Shown here piece by piece: positions 1-7,620 of a stretch of 23,824 bases of DNA. Positions within the stretch are counted from its first letter, which is position 1. Each line of letters starts with the position of its first letter. Source of the DNA: CAYFHQ01 sp964342805 (GTDB taxonomy: Bacteria; Bacillota; Clostridia; Peptostreptococcales; Acidaminobacteraceae); contig CAYFHQ010000057.1 in the NCBI GenBank assembly GCA_964342805.1, forward strand, positions 1 through 23,824. Reading direction: 5' to 3'. The translations under genes and the position numbers were made by a program. A model generated the notes under the pieces. It saw only the letters and a list, made by a program, of their open reading frames with translations, ran no database searches and was not told where the DNA came from.

Positions 1-198
1 GTAGAGGACCTCGGCGTCCACCCCATACTTTTTACAGCTCCGCTCCACCATGCGAACGTAGGACGCCGCTGAGGGGTCATTTCCGATTAAGACCACCCGA
101 AGCCCTGCCTTCACACCATTTTCCGCCAATATGTCAACATCCTTTTGAAAGGCTTGTCCCATTTGTTTTGCTATTTCGCGACCGTTGATAATCTGCAT
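1..198 (-). CDS. folD: FolD, methylenetetrahydrofolate dehydrogenase/cyclohydrolase, N-terminal part (cut by window edge)
   Basis: The 66 visible residues match the FolD amino terminus: a start like MQIINGREIAKQM, then the core strand GLRVVLIGNDPSAASYV and the helix ending CKKYGV. FolD is a cytosolic enzyme that oxidises 5,10-methylene-THF to methenyl-THF and usually also hydrolyses that to 10-formyl-THF. It would take up methylene-THF made by the neighbouring glycine cleavage system. The ATG at 198 is preceded by GGGAGG about 5 bases upstream. An oddity is that the family motif YVxxK, whose Lys is catalytic for the cyclohydrolase step, reads YVRMV here, with Val51 in the Lys position. The gene continues beyond base 1, so the NAD(P)-binding half cannot be judged. 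It is separated from gcvPB by a terminator and has its own candidate promoter. Confidence 0.9.
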   Translation of the reverse strand, partial: MQIINGREIAKQMGQAFQKDVDILAENGVKAGLRVVLIGNDPSAASYVRMVERSCKKYGVDAEVLY

Positions 199-256
199 TT
201 GTTCCTCCCTGTTCAGGTTCCAGTTGCATGCTCGAAAACACGCCATTTTTCGTTCA

Positions 257-284
257 GTATTACAAAGGTCAATGCCCTTGTCAA
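257..284 (-). promoter_or_regulatory. Candidate sigma-A promoter of folD
   Basis: On the minus strand, TTGACA (279-284) is followed 16 bases later by TAATAC (257-262), about 50 bases before the folD ribosome binding site. The -35 box is perfect and the -10 box is moderate. A second TATAAT lies at 300-305 but has no convincing -35 box. Confidence 0.55.
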
Positions 285-380
285 TGGGCACACAGTACAA
301 TTATACCCCTTTTGCGCCAAGGGATCACACCAGTGCAATAAACTGCGTTTCCAAGGCAATTGCCCCACGAAACCAACTGA

Positions 381-422
381 TACAAAACAAAAGCCCACTA
401 CCAAGGTGATTGGTAATGGGCT
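381..422 (-). terminator. Rho-independent terminator after the gcv operon
   Basis: Minus-strand hairpin with arms AGCCCATTACCA and TGGTAGTGGGCT (392-422), followed by a T-rich run TTTTGTTTTG. It lies about 50 bases past the gcvPB stop codon and separates the gcv operon from folD. Confidence 0.85.
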
Positions 423-473
423 TACTGTTAGATGGTTATGCTCTTTTAATCTTGCCTATCCTTATACAGGGAG

Positions 474-1949
474 TTAGGCTTCCGTTTGCAGGGAGTCCTT
501 GTACTTGAGAATCAGGTCTCTCGCTGCCTTTACCTCGTCAATCCGGCGGATTGGCGTACGGTGAGGGGCTTGCTTGAGGAGGTCTGGATCAGACTTGGCC
601 TCTTCTGCAATACGGATCATGGTGTCGGCGAAGTGATCCAAGGTCTCTAAACTCTCGGTCTCTGTCGGCTCTACCATTAAGGCTTCATGGACAATCAGTG
701 GGAAGTAGATTGTCGGCGGATGGAAGCCGTAGTCTAGAATACGTTTGGCAACGTCCAGGGTGGTGACTTGGTGGTTGTTATCGTCGGTTAGACCTGCCAT
801 GACAAACTCGTGCTTGCACACGGTGTCCGCAGCAATATTGTAGTGGTCCTTGAGACGGTGCATGAGGTAGTTGGCATTGAGTACAGCCGTTTCAGAAACC
901 TCTTTGAGGCCGTCTTGGCCAAGGGACTTCATGTAGGTGTAGGCACGAACCAGAATACCATAGTTGCCGTAGTATCCCTTTACCTTGCCGATGGACAGAG
1001 GACGATCATAGTCCATGTAGTAGCGGTCATCACCCTTGGTGATCACTGGCATAGGAAGGAAAGGAATGAGTTTTTCCTTGACGCCAACTGGGCCTGCGCC
1101 CGGTCCGCCACCGCCGTGTGGTGTGGACATGGTCTTGTGCAGGTTATAGTGCATGACGTCAAAGCCCATGTCCCCAGGTCGAACCTTGGACATAATGGCA
1201 TTCATGTTGGCACCATCATAGTAGAGAAGGCCGCCAGCGTCGTGCATGAGCTTGGCGATTTCTTCAATGTTCTTTTCAAAAAGACCCAGGGTAGACGGGT
1301 TGGTCAGCATGAGGCCGGCCACGTCGTCTGTTAGGGCTGCCCTGTAGGCGTCCATGTCCACGGACCCGTCCTTGGCAGAGGGAACCTCAACGATTTCAAA
1401 ACCAGCTACTGCAGCAGTGGCAGGGTTGGTACCATGGGCAGAGTCTGGAACAATGATCTTTGTTCTGTGGCTTTCACCCTTTGAAGCATGGTAGGCCTTG
1501 ATCAACATGAGGCCGGTCAATTCCCCGTGGGCACCGGCAGCAGGTTGCAGGGTTACGGCATCCATACCGGATACTTCTGCCAGCATGTCTGCTAGATCAT
1601 GAAGCATTTCCAAAGACCCTTGAAGAGTTTCTTCGGGCTGGTAAGGGTGGACGGTTTTGAGGCCAGGCAGGGCGGCCGCATCTTCATTGATTTTGGGGTT
1701 GTACTTCATGGTACAAGACCCCAGGGGGTAGAAGCCGGTGTCCACACCGTAGTTCATATTGGAAAGTGCCGTGTAGTGGCGTACGATATCCACTTCTGAA
1801 ACTTCCGGCAGTTCCGCAGGGGTTTCCCGTAGGAACTTGGAAGGGATGGCACTGTCTACTTGTGTTTCTGGTACGTCCAGCTTGGGTAGGTGTACAGCTC
1901 TGCGACCTTCACTGGAGCGTTCGAATATTACTTTGTCATAATGCTTCAT
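474..1949 (-). CDS. gcvPB: Glycine dehydrogenase (decarboxylating) subunit 2, GcvPB
   Basis: This 491-residue protein is the PLP-binding, C-terminal-half subunit of the split P-protein. With GcvPA it decarboxylates glycine and passes the aminomethyl group to lipoyl-GcvH. The PLP lysine is seen in the motif NLHKTMSTPHGGGGPG (Lys272), followed by the glycine-rich loop. Other family hallmarks are YPLGSCTMKYNPK near residue 75 and SAHGTNPA near 170. Its length is normal for the two-subunit form found in Firmicutes and archaea. The ATG at 1949 overlaps the gcvPA stop as ATGA, which indicates translational coupling. It is the last gene of the gcvT-H-PA-PB operon and is followed by a terminator. Confidence 0.97.
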   Translation of the reverse strand: MKHYDKVIFERSSEGRRAVHLPKLDVPETQVDSAIPSKFLRETPAELPEVSEVDIVRHYTALSNMNYGVDTGFYPLGSCTMKYNPKINEDAAALPGLKTVHPYQPEETLQGSLEMLHDLADMLAEVSGMDAVTLQPAAGAHGELTGLMLIKAYHASKGESHRTKIIVPDSAHGTNPATAAVAGFEIVEVPSAKDGSVDMDAYRAALTDDVAGLMLTNPSTLGLFEKNIEEIAKLMHDAGGLLYYDGANMNAIMSKVRPGDMGFDVMHYNLHKTMSTPHGGGGPGAGPVGVKEKLIPFLPMPVITKGDDRYYMDYDRPLSIGKVKGYYGNYGILVRAYTYMKSLGQDGLKEVSETAVLNANYLMHRLKDHYNIAADTVCKHEFVMAGLTDDNNHQVTTLDVAKRILDYGFHPPTIYFPLIVHEALMVEPTETESLETLDHFADTMIRIAEEAKSDPDLLKQAPHRTPIRRIDEVKAARDLILKYKDSLQTEA

Positions 1950-3289
1950 CCGATTACCTCCATGAGTTCAACAAACTTGTCCATCTCCGCCTTGGAACGT
2001 TTTTCTGTAACCGCCAGGAGAACCGTGTTTTCCATGGGGTACTTGGTATTAAGGTCAAAGCCACCCAGGAAGCCTTTTTCAAGCAGGGCTGCATTGATTT
2101 CAGCTACGGGCTTCTTGGCCTTGAGGGCAAACTCTTTGAAGAAAGGTTTTTGGAATACAGGCTCAAACTTGCCAGTGGCAATAAGCTTGTTGTAGAGGTA
2201 CTGGGCCTTTTGGAAACTCTGGCCAGCTACGTCCCTCATGCCTTCCTTGCCCATGGCAGCCATGTACATGGTGGCCCGGGTAACAATTAGACCCTGGTTG
2301 GAACAAATGTTTGACGTCGCCTTAAAGCGACGGATGTGCTGTTCTCTGGCCTGAAGGGTCAGAACAAAGGCTCTTTGGCCGTCTGCGTCCACAGACTGGC
2401 CGCAAATCCGTCCAGGAATTTTACGGACCAACTTGTTGGTTGTTGCAAAGAAGCCCAGGTAGGGACCGCCCAGGTTGAGGTCGTTCCCTAGGGACTGACC
2501 TTCACCAATGACAATATCCGCGCCCAACTCACCCGGTGGCTTCAGTAGAGCTAGGGAAATGGGGTCCACAGAAACAATGGAAACCGCCTTATGCTCTTTG
2601 GTCATGGCGCACGTACGCTCTACGTCCTCAATGACACCGAAGAAGTTGGGGCTTTGAACCAAGACACCGGCAACATCCTTATCCAGCATGTCAGCCATGG
2701 CCTCGTAGTCGGTTTCGCCGTCCTTCATTGGGATCTCTTCTAACTCGAAGTCACGGAACTTGAAGTAGGTGTGCATGACTTCACGGTACTCTGGGTTGAC
2801 AGTTGTTGAAACCAGGAACCGTTTTTTCTTTTTAGACAGGTTGCAGGAAAGCATGGCTGCTTCCACACACGCATTGGACCCGTCATACAGTGACGCATTG
2901 GCTACATCCATACCGGTCAGTTCACAAATCATGGACTGATATTCAAAGATCGTTGTCAGAGTGCCTTGACTGATTTCTGGTTGGTATGGTGTGTACGCTG
3001 TAAAAAATTCAGACCGGCCGGACATATGATTGACCACGGTAGGTACAAAGTGGTCATATGCGCCTGCGCCCAGGAAGGAAACCAATTGGTCCGTTCCCAC
3101 GTTCTTGGAAGCCAGCTCACCCATACGACGAGCGATCTCCATTTCGGAGTAGGCGGGTTCCAAGTCTAAATCTCGATCCATTCTCAGTTGTGCAGGGATA
3201 TCAACAAACAGTGATTCTATTGACTCAGCGCCCATGGCTTGGAGCATTTTCTCCTTGTCGCTTTGGGCATTGGGTATGTAGCGATGCAT
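1946..3289 (-). CDS. gcvPA: Glycine dehydrogenase (decarboxylating) subunit 1, GcvPA
   Basis: This 447-residue protein is the N-terminal-half subunit of the split glycine decarboxylase and pairs with GcvPB to form the active heterotetramer. It opens with the family's typical MHRYIPN. It also carries the conserved stretches SFLGAGAYDHFVP, FTAYTPYQPEISQG and the region around NLGGPYLGFFA. A TTG two codons earlier (3295) is also open, but AGGAG (3296-3300) abuts it directly. The same AGGAG is six bases from the ATG at 3289, so I place the start there. That ribosome binding site lies next to the gcvH stop. The downstream end overlaps gcvPB by four bases. Confidence 0.96.
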   Translation of the reverse strand: MHRYIPNAQSDKEKMLQAMGAESIESLFVDIPAQLRMDRDLDLEPAYSEMEIARRMGELASKNVGTDQLVSFLGAGAYDHFVPTVVNHMSGRSEFFTAYTPYQPEISQGTLTTIFEYQSMICELTGMDVANASLYDGSNACVEAAMLSCNLSKKKKRFLVSTTVNPEYREVMHTYFKFRDFELEEIPMKDGETDYEAMADMLDKDVAGVLVQSPNFFGVIEDVERTCAMTKEHKAVSIVSVDPISLALLKPPGELGADIVIGEGQSLGNDLNLGGPYLGFFATTNKLVRKIPGRICGQSVDADGQRAFVLTLQAREQHIRRFKATSNICSNQGLIVTRATMYMAAMGKEGMRDVAGQSFQKAQYLYNKLIATGKFEPVFQKPFFKEFALKAKKPVAEINAALLEKGFLGGFDLNTKYPMENTVLLAVTEKRSKAEMDKFVELMEVIG

Positions 3290-3298
3290 AGGCAACTC

Positions 3299-3679
3299 CT
3301 ATTCTTCGATAAATGCCTTGTATCCGTCTGGGCTCAGGAGCTTTTCCAGCTCAGCTGTGTCAGACAGTTCCACTTTAACAATCCACGCATCATATGGCTC
3401 AGCATTGATCTTGCCAGGCTCATCTTCCAAATCTTCATTGATGGCAACAACTTTGCCGCTTACAGGGCTATAAATGTCAGAGGCTGCTTTAACAGACTCC
3501 ACTGTGCCCAGCTCGCCGCCTGCTTCAAGGTCGTCATCTTCCTCAGGCATTTCCACGAATACGATGTCGCCCAGTTCGTGCTGTGCGAAATCACTTAGAC
3601 CGATTGTTGCTACGTTTCCTTCTACTGCTACCCATTCGTGATCCTCAGAGTAATATAGACCTTCTTTGATAGTTGACAT
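3299..3679 (-). CDS. gcvH: Glycine cleavage system H protein (lipoyl carrier)
   Basis: This small 126-residue, acidic, single-domain protein carries the aminomethyl group from GcvP to GcvT on a lipoyl arm. The lipoylated lysine is Lys64 in the motif ESVKAASDIYSPVSG. The start (MSTIKEGLYYSEDHEWV) and the segment IGLSDFAQHELGDIVFVEMPE are textbook GcvH. A TAGGAGGAAG ribosome binding site lies before the ATG at 3679. It sits between gcvT and gcvPA with only short gaps. The divergent neighbour lplA encodes a ligase able to attach lipoate to this protein. Confidence 0.98.
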   Translation of the reverse strand: MSTIKEGLYYSEDHEWVAVEGNVATIGLSDFAQHELGDIVFVEMPEEDDDLEAGGELGTVESVKAASDIYSPVSGKVVAINEDLEDEPGKINAEPYDAWIVKVELSDTAELEKLLSPDGYKAFIEE

Positions 3680-3691
3680 AATGACTTCCTC

Positions 3692-4810
3692 CTATTTTTT
3701 ATAGTTCTTTTTGTAGAATCGCTTGCTGATGATTTCAGCCGGACTCACTTTCTTTCTAATCTGTATATCAAACGTACCACCCATGTCGCCGTGGGCACGT
3801 TCTACAAGCGCCAGACCAATGGTCTTCCCAACTGTAGGCGCCTTGTATCCTGTTGTTACAAAGCCGATGTCCTGACCGTCTTTAACTACCCGGTAGCCTT
3901 CACGAGGGATCCCCTTCCCTTTGAGTTCAAAGCCTACCAGCTTCCGTGGAATGCCTTCTTCTTTTTGCTTCACTAGGGCTGCCTTGCCACAGAAGTCGTC
4001 GTTGTCCAGCTTGACAAACATGCTCAGTCCTGCTTCCAGGGGTGTGATATCACGGTTGATCTCGTGGCCATAGAGGGGCAGGGTTGCTTCAAATCGTAGG
4101 GTGTCACGGGCACCTAGGCCTGCAGGCTTGAGGCCTTTAGGTTCTCCGGCTTTAATGACTGCGTCCCAAACGGTCTGGGCGTCCTCTGGTTTCATGTAGA
4201 CTTCGAAGCCGTCTTCACCGGTGTAACCCGTTCTGGAAACCAAGCAGTTGACCCCAGCCACTTGAACGTTTTCCTTGAGACGGAAGAAGGTGATTTCACT
4301 TAAGTCCTGGTCTGTCAACGTTTGAAGGATTTCCTGGGCCAAGGGGCCCTGAACAGCCACTTCGCCATAGTCGTCGGAAACGTTTTTCACCTTGACGTCA
4401 AACTTGCTGGCCTGGTTTAAGATCCATTCAAAGTCCTTGTCAATGTTGGCTGCATTGATGACCAAGAGGTAGCGCTCTGTGCTGTAGCGGTAGACCAAGA
4501 GGTCGTCCACAATGCCACCGTCTTCGTAGCACATCATGTTGTAGAGGACCTGGTTGTCTTCCATTGCCTTCACATTGTTGGACACCAACCACTGGACAAA
4601 GTTTTCTGCTTCTGGACCGTCCACAGTGACTTCGCCCATGTGGGAAACGTCGAAGATCCCTGCTTCATTTCGTACTGCATTGTGCTCGTCCACCAGTCCT
4701 GAGTACTGGACAGGCATGATCCAACCTGCAAACTCGATCATTTTACCGCCAGCTGCCACGTGGGCGTCATAGAGTGGTGTCTTATTTCCTGTTAGTTGCT
4801 GTGTAGCCAT
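3692..4810 (-). CDS. gcvT: Aminomethyltransferase, glycine cleavage T protein
   Basis: This 372-residue protein releases ammonia from the aminomethyl-lipoyl intermediate and transfers the methylene group to THF. The family start is seen (TPLYDAHVAAGGKMIEFAGWIMPVQY), as are FDVSHMGE, the NAANIDKD segment with the conserved catalytic Asp, RTGYTGEDGFE, and the C-terminal barrel domain ending in the KRFYKKNYKK tail. An in-frame ATG at 4831 exists, but the ribosome binding site AAAGGGGG falls between the two ATGs and fits the one at 4810. It is the first gene of the operon, downstream of the glycine riboswitch, and its transcription is therefore expected to respond to glycine. Confidence 0.96.
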   Translation of the reverse strand: MATQQLTGNKTPLYDAHVAAGGKMIEFAGWIMPVQYSGLVDEHNAVRNEAGIFDVSHMGEVTVDGPEAENFVQWLVSNNVKAMEDNQVLYNMMCYEDGGIVDDLLVYRYSTERYLLVINAANIDKDFEWILNQASKFDVKVKNVSDDYGEVAVQGPLAQEILQTLTDQDLSEITFFRLKENVQVAGVNCLVSRTGYTGEDGFEVYMKPEDAQTVWDAVIKAGEPKGLKPAGLGARDTLRFEATLPLYGHEINRDITPLEAGLSMFVKLDNDDFCGKAALVKQKEEGIPRKLVGFELKGKGIPREGYRVVKDGQDIGFVTTGYKAPTVGKTIGLALVERAHGDMGGTFDIQIRKKVSPAEIISKRFYKKNYKK

Positions 4811-4871
4811 TGTTCCCCCTTTCGATTTCACATCTACATGGCTATTTACCCCAAGTCTGTTTCATTTCAAC

Positions 4872-4915
4872 AAAAAAAGAGACTAGGGCACCAAAAATAG
4901 ACTGCCTTAGTCTCT
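4872..4915 (-). terminator. Riboswitch-controlled intrinsic terminator upstream of gcvT
   Basis: On the minus strand AGAGACTAAGGCA pairs with TGCCCTAGTCTCT (one mismatch, hairpin 4879-4915), followed by seven T (4872-4878). The 5' arm begins inside the 3' closing strand of the second glycine aptamer (ACAGAGACT). Ligand-bound aptamer and terminator are therefore mutually exclusive, as expected for a transcriptional ON switch. Confidence 0.85.
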
Positions 4916-5085
4916 GTTTATTAACCTGAGAGTTTCACTTTCGCTTTCCCCTTCGGTGGTCACCCAGCGGTGACGCTTTTCAGAGTGTCGTCCGATACCG
5001 TTCCTGATGCCTGAAAGATTCTGATGGGATGGCGCCCCATCATTGCCCCGTCGGCTCCCCTGAGGAGATCTCACGTATACCGTCA
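4909..5085 (-). promoter_or_regulatory. Tandem glycine riboswitch controlling gcvT-H-PA-PB
   Basis: Two consecutive aptamer-like units are seen on the minus strand. Unit 1 (about 4981-5085) has GGAGCCGACGGGGCAA and TTTCAGGCATCAGGAACGG. Unit 2 (about 4909-4980) has CCACCGAAGGGG and AACTCTCAGGTTAA, then ACAGAG. The CCGAAGGGG and CUCAGG elements are the known consensus of glycine aptamers. A short A-rich linker joins the units. The position between a promoter and a gcv operon fits the family. Unit 2 is slightly off consensus, with AAACAGAG where GGACAGAG is usual. The rest of 4811-5345 holds the leader and the two divergent promoter regions, and I see no gene there. Confidence 0.9.
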
Positions 5086-5123
5086 TTCGATCCATATGCC
5101 TTTTTACATATATTAGTACTACC

Positions 5124-5153
5124 ATTATAGCCAGTAAACATGGACATTGACAA
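5124..5153 (-). promoter_or_regulatory. Promoter of the gcv operon
   Basis: Minus-strand TTGTCA (5148-5153), an 18-base spacer and a perfect TATAAT (5124-5129). Transcription would start near 5117, about 30 bases before the first riboswitch aptamer. Confidence 0.7.
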
Positions 5154-5345
5154 GAATTGATACAATCTTAACAAGATCACATTCTTGTAACAAATGGTTT
5201 CGTCAATTCGAGTTGTTTTAAGTATTTTTTGTGTTTCTTTTAAATTGTTATAAATATGTCATGGTTGAATTTATTCGTTTAATGTAGATGGTTTTGGTTA
5301 TCATTTAAAGATAAGACCCGTTTACCGAACGTGAAAAGAGGTTGT

Positions 5346-6323
5346 ATGTTAATCATTCGGAATCATTCCACCAATCCCTACTTCAATTTGGCGGCTGAGG
5401 AAGTCCTCTTAAAAGACTTTCAGGAGGACGTCTTTATGCTTTGGCGCAACAAGCCCAGTGTGATCATTGGCAAGAACCAAAATGCCATACGGGAGATCAA
5501 CACCCTCTTCGTGGAAGACCACGATATCCCAGTGGTTAGGCGGTTGTCCGGTGGTGGCGCTGTCTTTCATGACCTGGGCAATATCAATTTCACCTTCATA
5601 CGAAAGGACAACGGCAAAAGCTTTAATAACTTCCGGACCTTTACCCAGCCCATCTTGGACGTCCTTAATGACATGGGGGTAAAGGCCAGCTTTTCCGGCC
5701 GTAATGACTTGATCATTTCAGGCCGCAAGTTTTCGGGCAATGCCCAGTTTAAGTACAAGAACCGGGTCCTCCACCACGGCACCCTCCTCTACAATGCCAA
5801 GATCCATGACCTGAGTAAGGCCCTGCGGCCTAAGTCAGCCCACATCCAGGGCAAGAGCATACGGTCAGTGCGAAGCCGGGTCACCAACATCTGTGACCAC
5901 TTGGACCCACCCCTGGCCATCGAGGACTTCATTAGTCGGGTTGAAGCCCACATACTCAAGGCTACAGACCACCGTTTTCACACCTTTTCCGACCAAGAAG
6001 TAGAAGGCATTTACCGCTTGGCTTCCTGCAAATACGAAACTTGGGAGTGGAACTTTGCCAGTAGCCCTTCCTTCACCTACTCCTATGAGACCCAGGGGGA
6101 CTATGGCCAGCTCCAACTGACCTTTTCCGTTGACCAGGGTACCATGGAGGATGTTCGGATCTTGGGGAATTTCCAAGGCCAAGGAAACATACAAGACCTT
6201 GAGCGGATGCTCACTGGACTCCCCCATAGGCGGAGTGCGGTTGTAGAAGCCTTGAAACCAGTTGAGATTTCCCGCTATGTCAAGGGCATGGACCTGGAGT
6301 CATTTGCTTCACTCATTTATTGA
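5346..6323 (+). CDS. lplA: Lipoate-protein ligase A
   Basis: This 325-residue protein is the only plus-strand gene here. It activates lipoate with ATP and attaches it to lipoyl domains, most likely GcvH of the adjacent divergent operon. The signature RRLSGGGAVFHDLGNINFTFI (residues 65-85) and the catalytic-lysine region GRKFSGNAQ (Lys128), followed by HHGTLL, are intact. The C-terminal accessory domain (about 245-325) is present, so this is a full-length LplA. A GTG at 5331 is in frame, but no ribosome binding site precedes it. AAGAGG at 5336-5341 sits just before the ATG at 5346, whose product begins with the normal MLIIRNHSTNPYFNLAAEE. The AT-rich 190-base gap from the gcv promoter must hold its promoter, but I see no clear boxes. 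Confidence 0.95.
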   Translation: MLIIRNHSTNPYFNLAAEEVLLKDFQEDVFMLWRNKPSVIIGKNQNAIREINTLFVEDHDIPVVRRLSGGGAVFHDLGNINFTFIRKDNGKSFNNFRTFTQPILDVLNDMGVKASFSGRNDLIISGRKFSGNAQFKYKNRVLHHGTLLYNAKIHDLSKALRPKSAHIQGKSIRSVRSRVTNICDHLDPPLAIEDFISRVEAHILKATDHRFHTFSDQEVEGIYRLASCKYETWEWNFASSPSFTYSYETQGDYGQLQLTFSVDQGTMEDVRILGNFQGQGNIQDLERMLTGLPHRRSAVVEALKPVEISRYVKGMDLESFASLIY

Positions 6324-6346
6324 AAAAGGGGTCATGAAGGCCCGAT

Positions 6347-6386
6347 AAAAAAGGCTCATGCAGAAATATCTGCATGAGCCTGATTT
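6347..6386. terminator. Bidirectional terminator between convergent lplA and the RDD gene
   Basis: A perfect 12-bp stem (GGCTCATGCAGA / TCTGCATGAGCC, 6353-6380) has a 4-base loop. On the minus strand it is followed by six T, making a strong terminator for the RDD gene. On the plus strand it is followed by the weaker TGATTTGTT. Confidence 0.85.
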
Positions 6387-6410
6387 GTTCTAAAGTTTGG
6401 TTGTCACTGA

Positions 6411-6866
6411 CTAGCCCTTCACATAGGGGTCATAGTCCTTGTACTCCGACTCCCCTTCCACCAGGATGTTTTCGTCCACAACGATGGTGCCAAAGACCTT
6501 ATCGTGCCAGCCCTGGGACTTATCATCGATTAAAATCCATATAAAACCCAGGTTCATGGCTGCACCAGACAACATTTTTCCCAGGGTCTGTCGCAGAACC
6601 ATCCGCCAAAAGGACACCGGTTCGTAGGTGTCTTGGTCTAGGATCTTCATGCGTAAAAGAAACTTACCCAGGGTGGTTGACCTTGTCCAGAAGAACATTT
6701 TCACCGTCATAAAGCACAACCAAATGCCCAAGAAGACGAAGAACCCATTCACGGGGATATAGTCTACCAGGGACAGGGGTAAGACAACTAGCATTATGAT
6801 ATTGAATAAACCCTCCATGAGGAAGGCGCCCAATCGCCGCAGGGGCGAAGAAACTCGAAATCTCAC
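6411..6866 (-). CDS. RDD family integral membrane protein
   Basis: This 151-residue protein resembles the RDD family: an Arg-containing amino terminus (SPLRRLGAFLMEGL), two or more hydrophobic segments (about residues 16-38 and 42-62), then STTLGKFLLRMKIL. A third hydrophobic stretch follows, then DDKSQGWHDKVFGTIVV, the usual RDD ending of the type RQGLHDKIAGT. The family is poorly characterised, and members have been linked to ion or small-molecule transport. The first Arg-Asp-Asp signature is degenerate. An upstream TTG (6878) is in frame, but TTGGAGG sits five bases before the GTG at 6866, so I chose GTG. The gene is apparently monocistronic, with its own extended -10 promoter and terminator. 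Confidence 0.8.
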   Translation of the reverse strand: MRFRVSSPLRRLGAFLMEGLFNIIMLVVLPLSLVDYIPVNGFFVFLGIWLCFMTVKMFFWTRSTTLGKFLLRMKILDQDTYEPVSFWRMVLRQTLGKMLSGAAMNLGFIWILIDDKSQGWHDKVFGTIVVDENILVEGESEYKDYDPYVKG

Positions 6867-6896
6867 ATTGGCCTCCAATTGCCTCTTTGCGAAATC

Positions 6897-6905
6897 ATTA
6901 TACCA
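6897..6905 (-). promoter_or_regulatory. Extended -10 promoter of the RDD gene
   Basis: Minus-strand TGGTATAAT is a perfect TGn-TATAAT extended -10 element (TATAAT at 6897-6902). The -35 position is poor (TCGAAT). The predicted start is near 6890, some 13 bases before the ribosome binding site of the GTG-started gene. Confidence 0.6.
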
Positions 6906-6994
6906 CTGGTTCGGGGAAATTCGACATTAAGAAACACTTAAGTCTTTGTATCTGTTTTGTGTACGAAAGGCCCTTAAGTCTCCACTTTATCAAT

Positions 6995-7037
6995 CAAAAA
7001 ACTCCTATAGGGGTGGACGTCCACACCCTAGAGGAGT
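6995..7037 (-). terminator. Terminator downstream of the PII-like gene
   Basis: A long imperfect hairpin (7001-7037) has outer arms ACTCCT/AGGAGT and an inner near-palindrome around GTGGACGTCCAC. On the minus strand six T follow. It lies about 120 bases after the PII-like stop codon. Apart from this and the RDD promoter I see nothing in 6906-7159. Confidence 0.75.
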
Positions 7038-7159
7038 CTCTAGTTTTTACTGTACGGTTACATGATCAGTACTCTTCTATCATCTGTACTTCCATTGAAT
7101 CTTTACAGTTACATCCTTACCTTGTCTGCTGGACCCTCACACCAACCATAGGGAGCCGT

Positions 7160-7525
7160 CTAAACAACTTCCTCTTGATTGTCTTCTTCCAGCTTATAGC
7201 CATAGCAACGGAGGACCGGTACGACAAACATAAATCCAATTCCATTGTCGTATATATTACCAATGCGGTCATGAAGGGCGTCAATCACCTTGTCCAGCTT
7301 TTCCTCAGACCGGATGACACTGATGATCACCTTGTTGTAGGGCTTGTCCCCCTCCAGCATTCTTCGCATGCTGGTAAACATGGAAATGTCCACTTCATGG
7401 TCCACCAAAACCTTGCCCATGCCCCGGCTGTCCACAGTTGTGGCCCCCACCTGGCAGTCGTACATGACTTGGTGTACCTCCTCGGTTAAATACACGTCAT
7501 TGAGAACTAGAAATAATGCGTACAT
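7160..7525 (-). CDS. PII-like signalling protein
   Basis: This 121-residue protein starts MYALFLVLNDVYLTEEV and has the PII-superfamily ferredoxin-like pattern: a first strand, helix, then VGATTVDSRGMGKVL. A loop region DHEVDISMFTSMRRML follows, then PYNKVIISVI, a helix of the type EEKLDKVIDAL, and the closing GIGFMFVVPV. It lacks the canonical GlnB/GlnK B-loop (TGxxGDGK) and the standard T-loop Tyr context, so it belongs to the PII-like branch whose ligands vary. The start has AAGGGGG about seven bases upstream. It lies 95 bases after the histidine kinase gene with no terminator seen between. A weak extended -10 (TGGTATATA, 7556-7564) could alternatively serve it. No transporter or amidotransferase gene is adjacent to suggest a target. 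Confidence 0.8.
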   Translation of the reverse strand: MYALFLVLNDVYLTEEVHQVMYDCQVGATTVDSRGMGKVLVDHEVDISMFTSMRRMLEGDKPYNKVIISVIRSEEKLDKVIDALHDRIGNIYDNGIGFMFVVPVLRCYGYKLEEDNQEEVV

Positions 7526-7620
7526 ACGATTCCCCCTTTTTCTATATGTTGTTCATATATACCACGGCCTTGAATCCATGAATCAGGGACTTGGTATAGG
7601 GTAGTGAATCTACGTTGTGG

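Noticed and set aside
145..477. A 110-codon plus-strand frame between folD and gcvPB.
   Set aside because: It spans the folD start, the folD promoter and the gcv terminator, and it has no ribosome binding site or protein-like pattern.
4907..5125. A 72-codon minus-strand frame across the gcv leader.
   Set aside because: It coincides with the tandem glycine riboswitch, whose conserved RNA elements explain the sequence. The translation resembles no protein.
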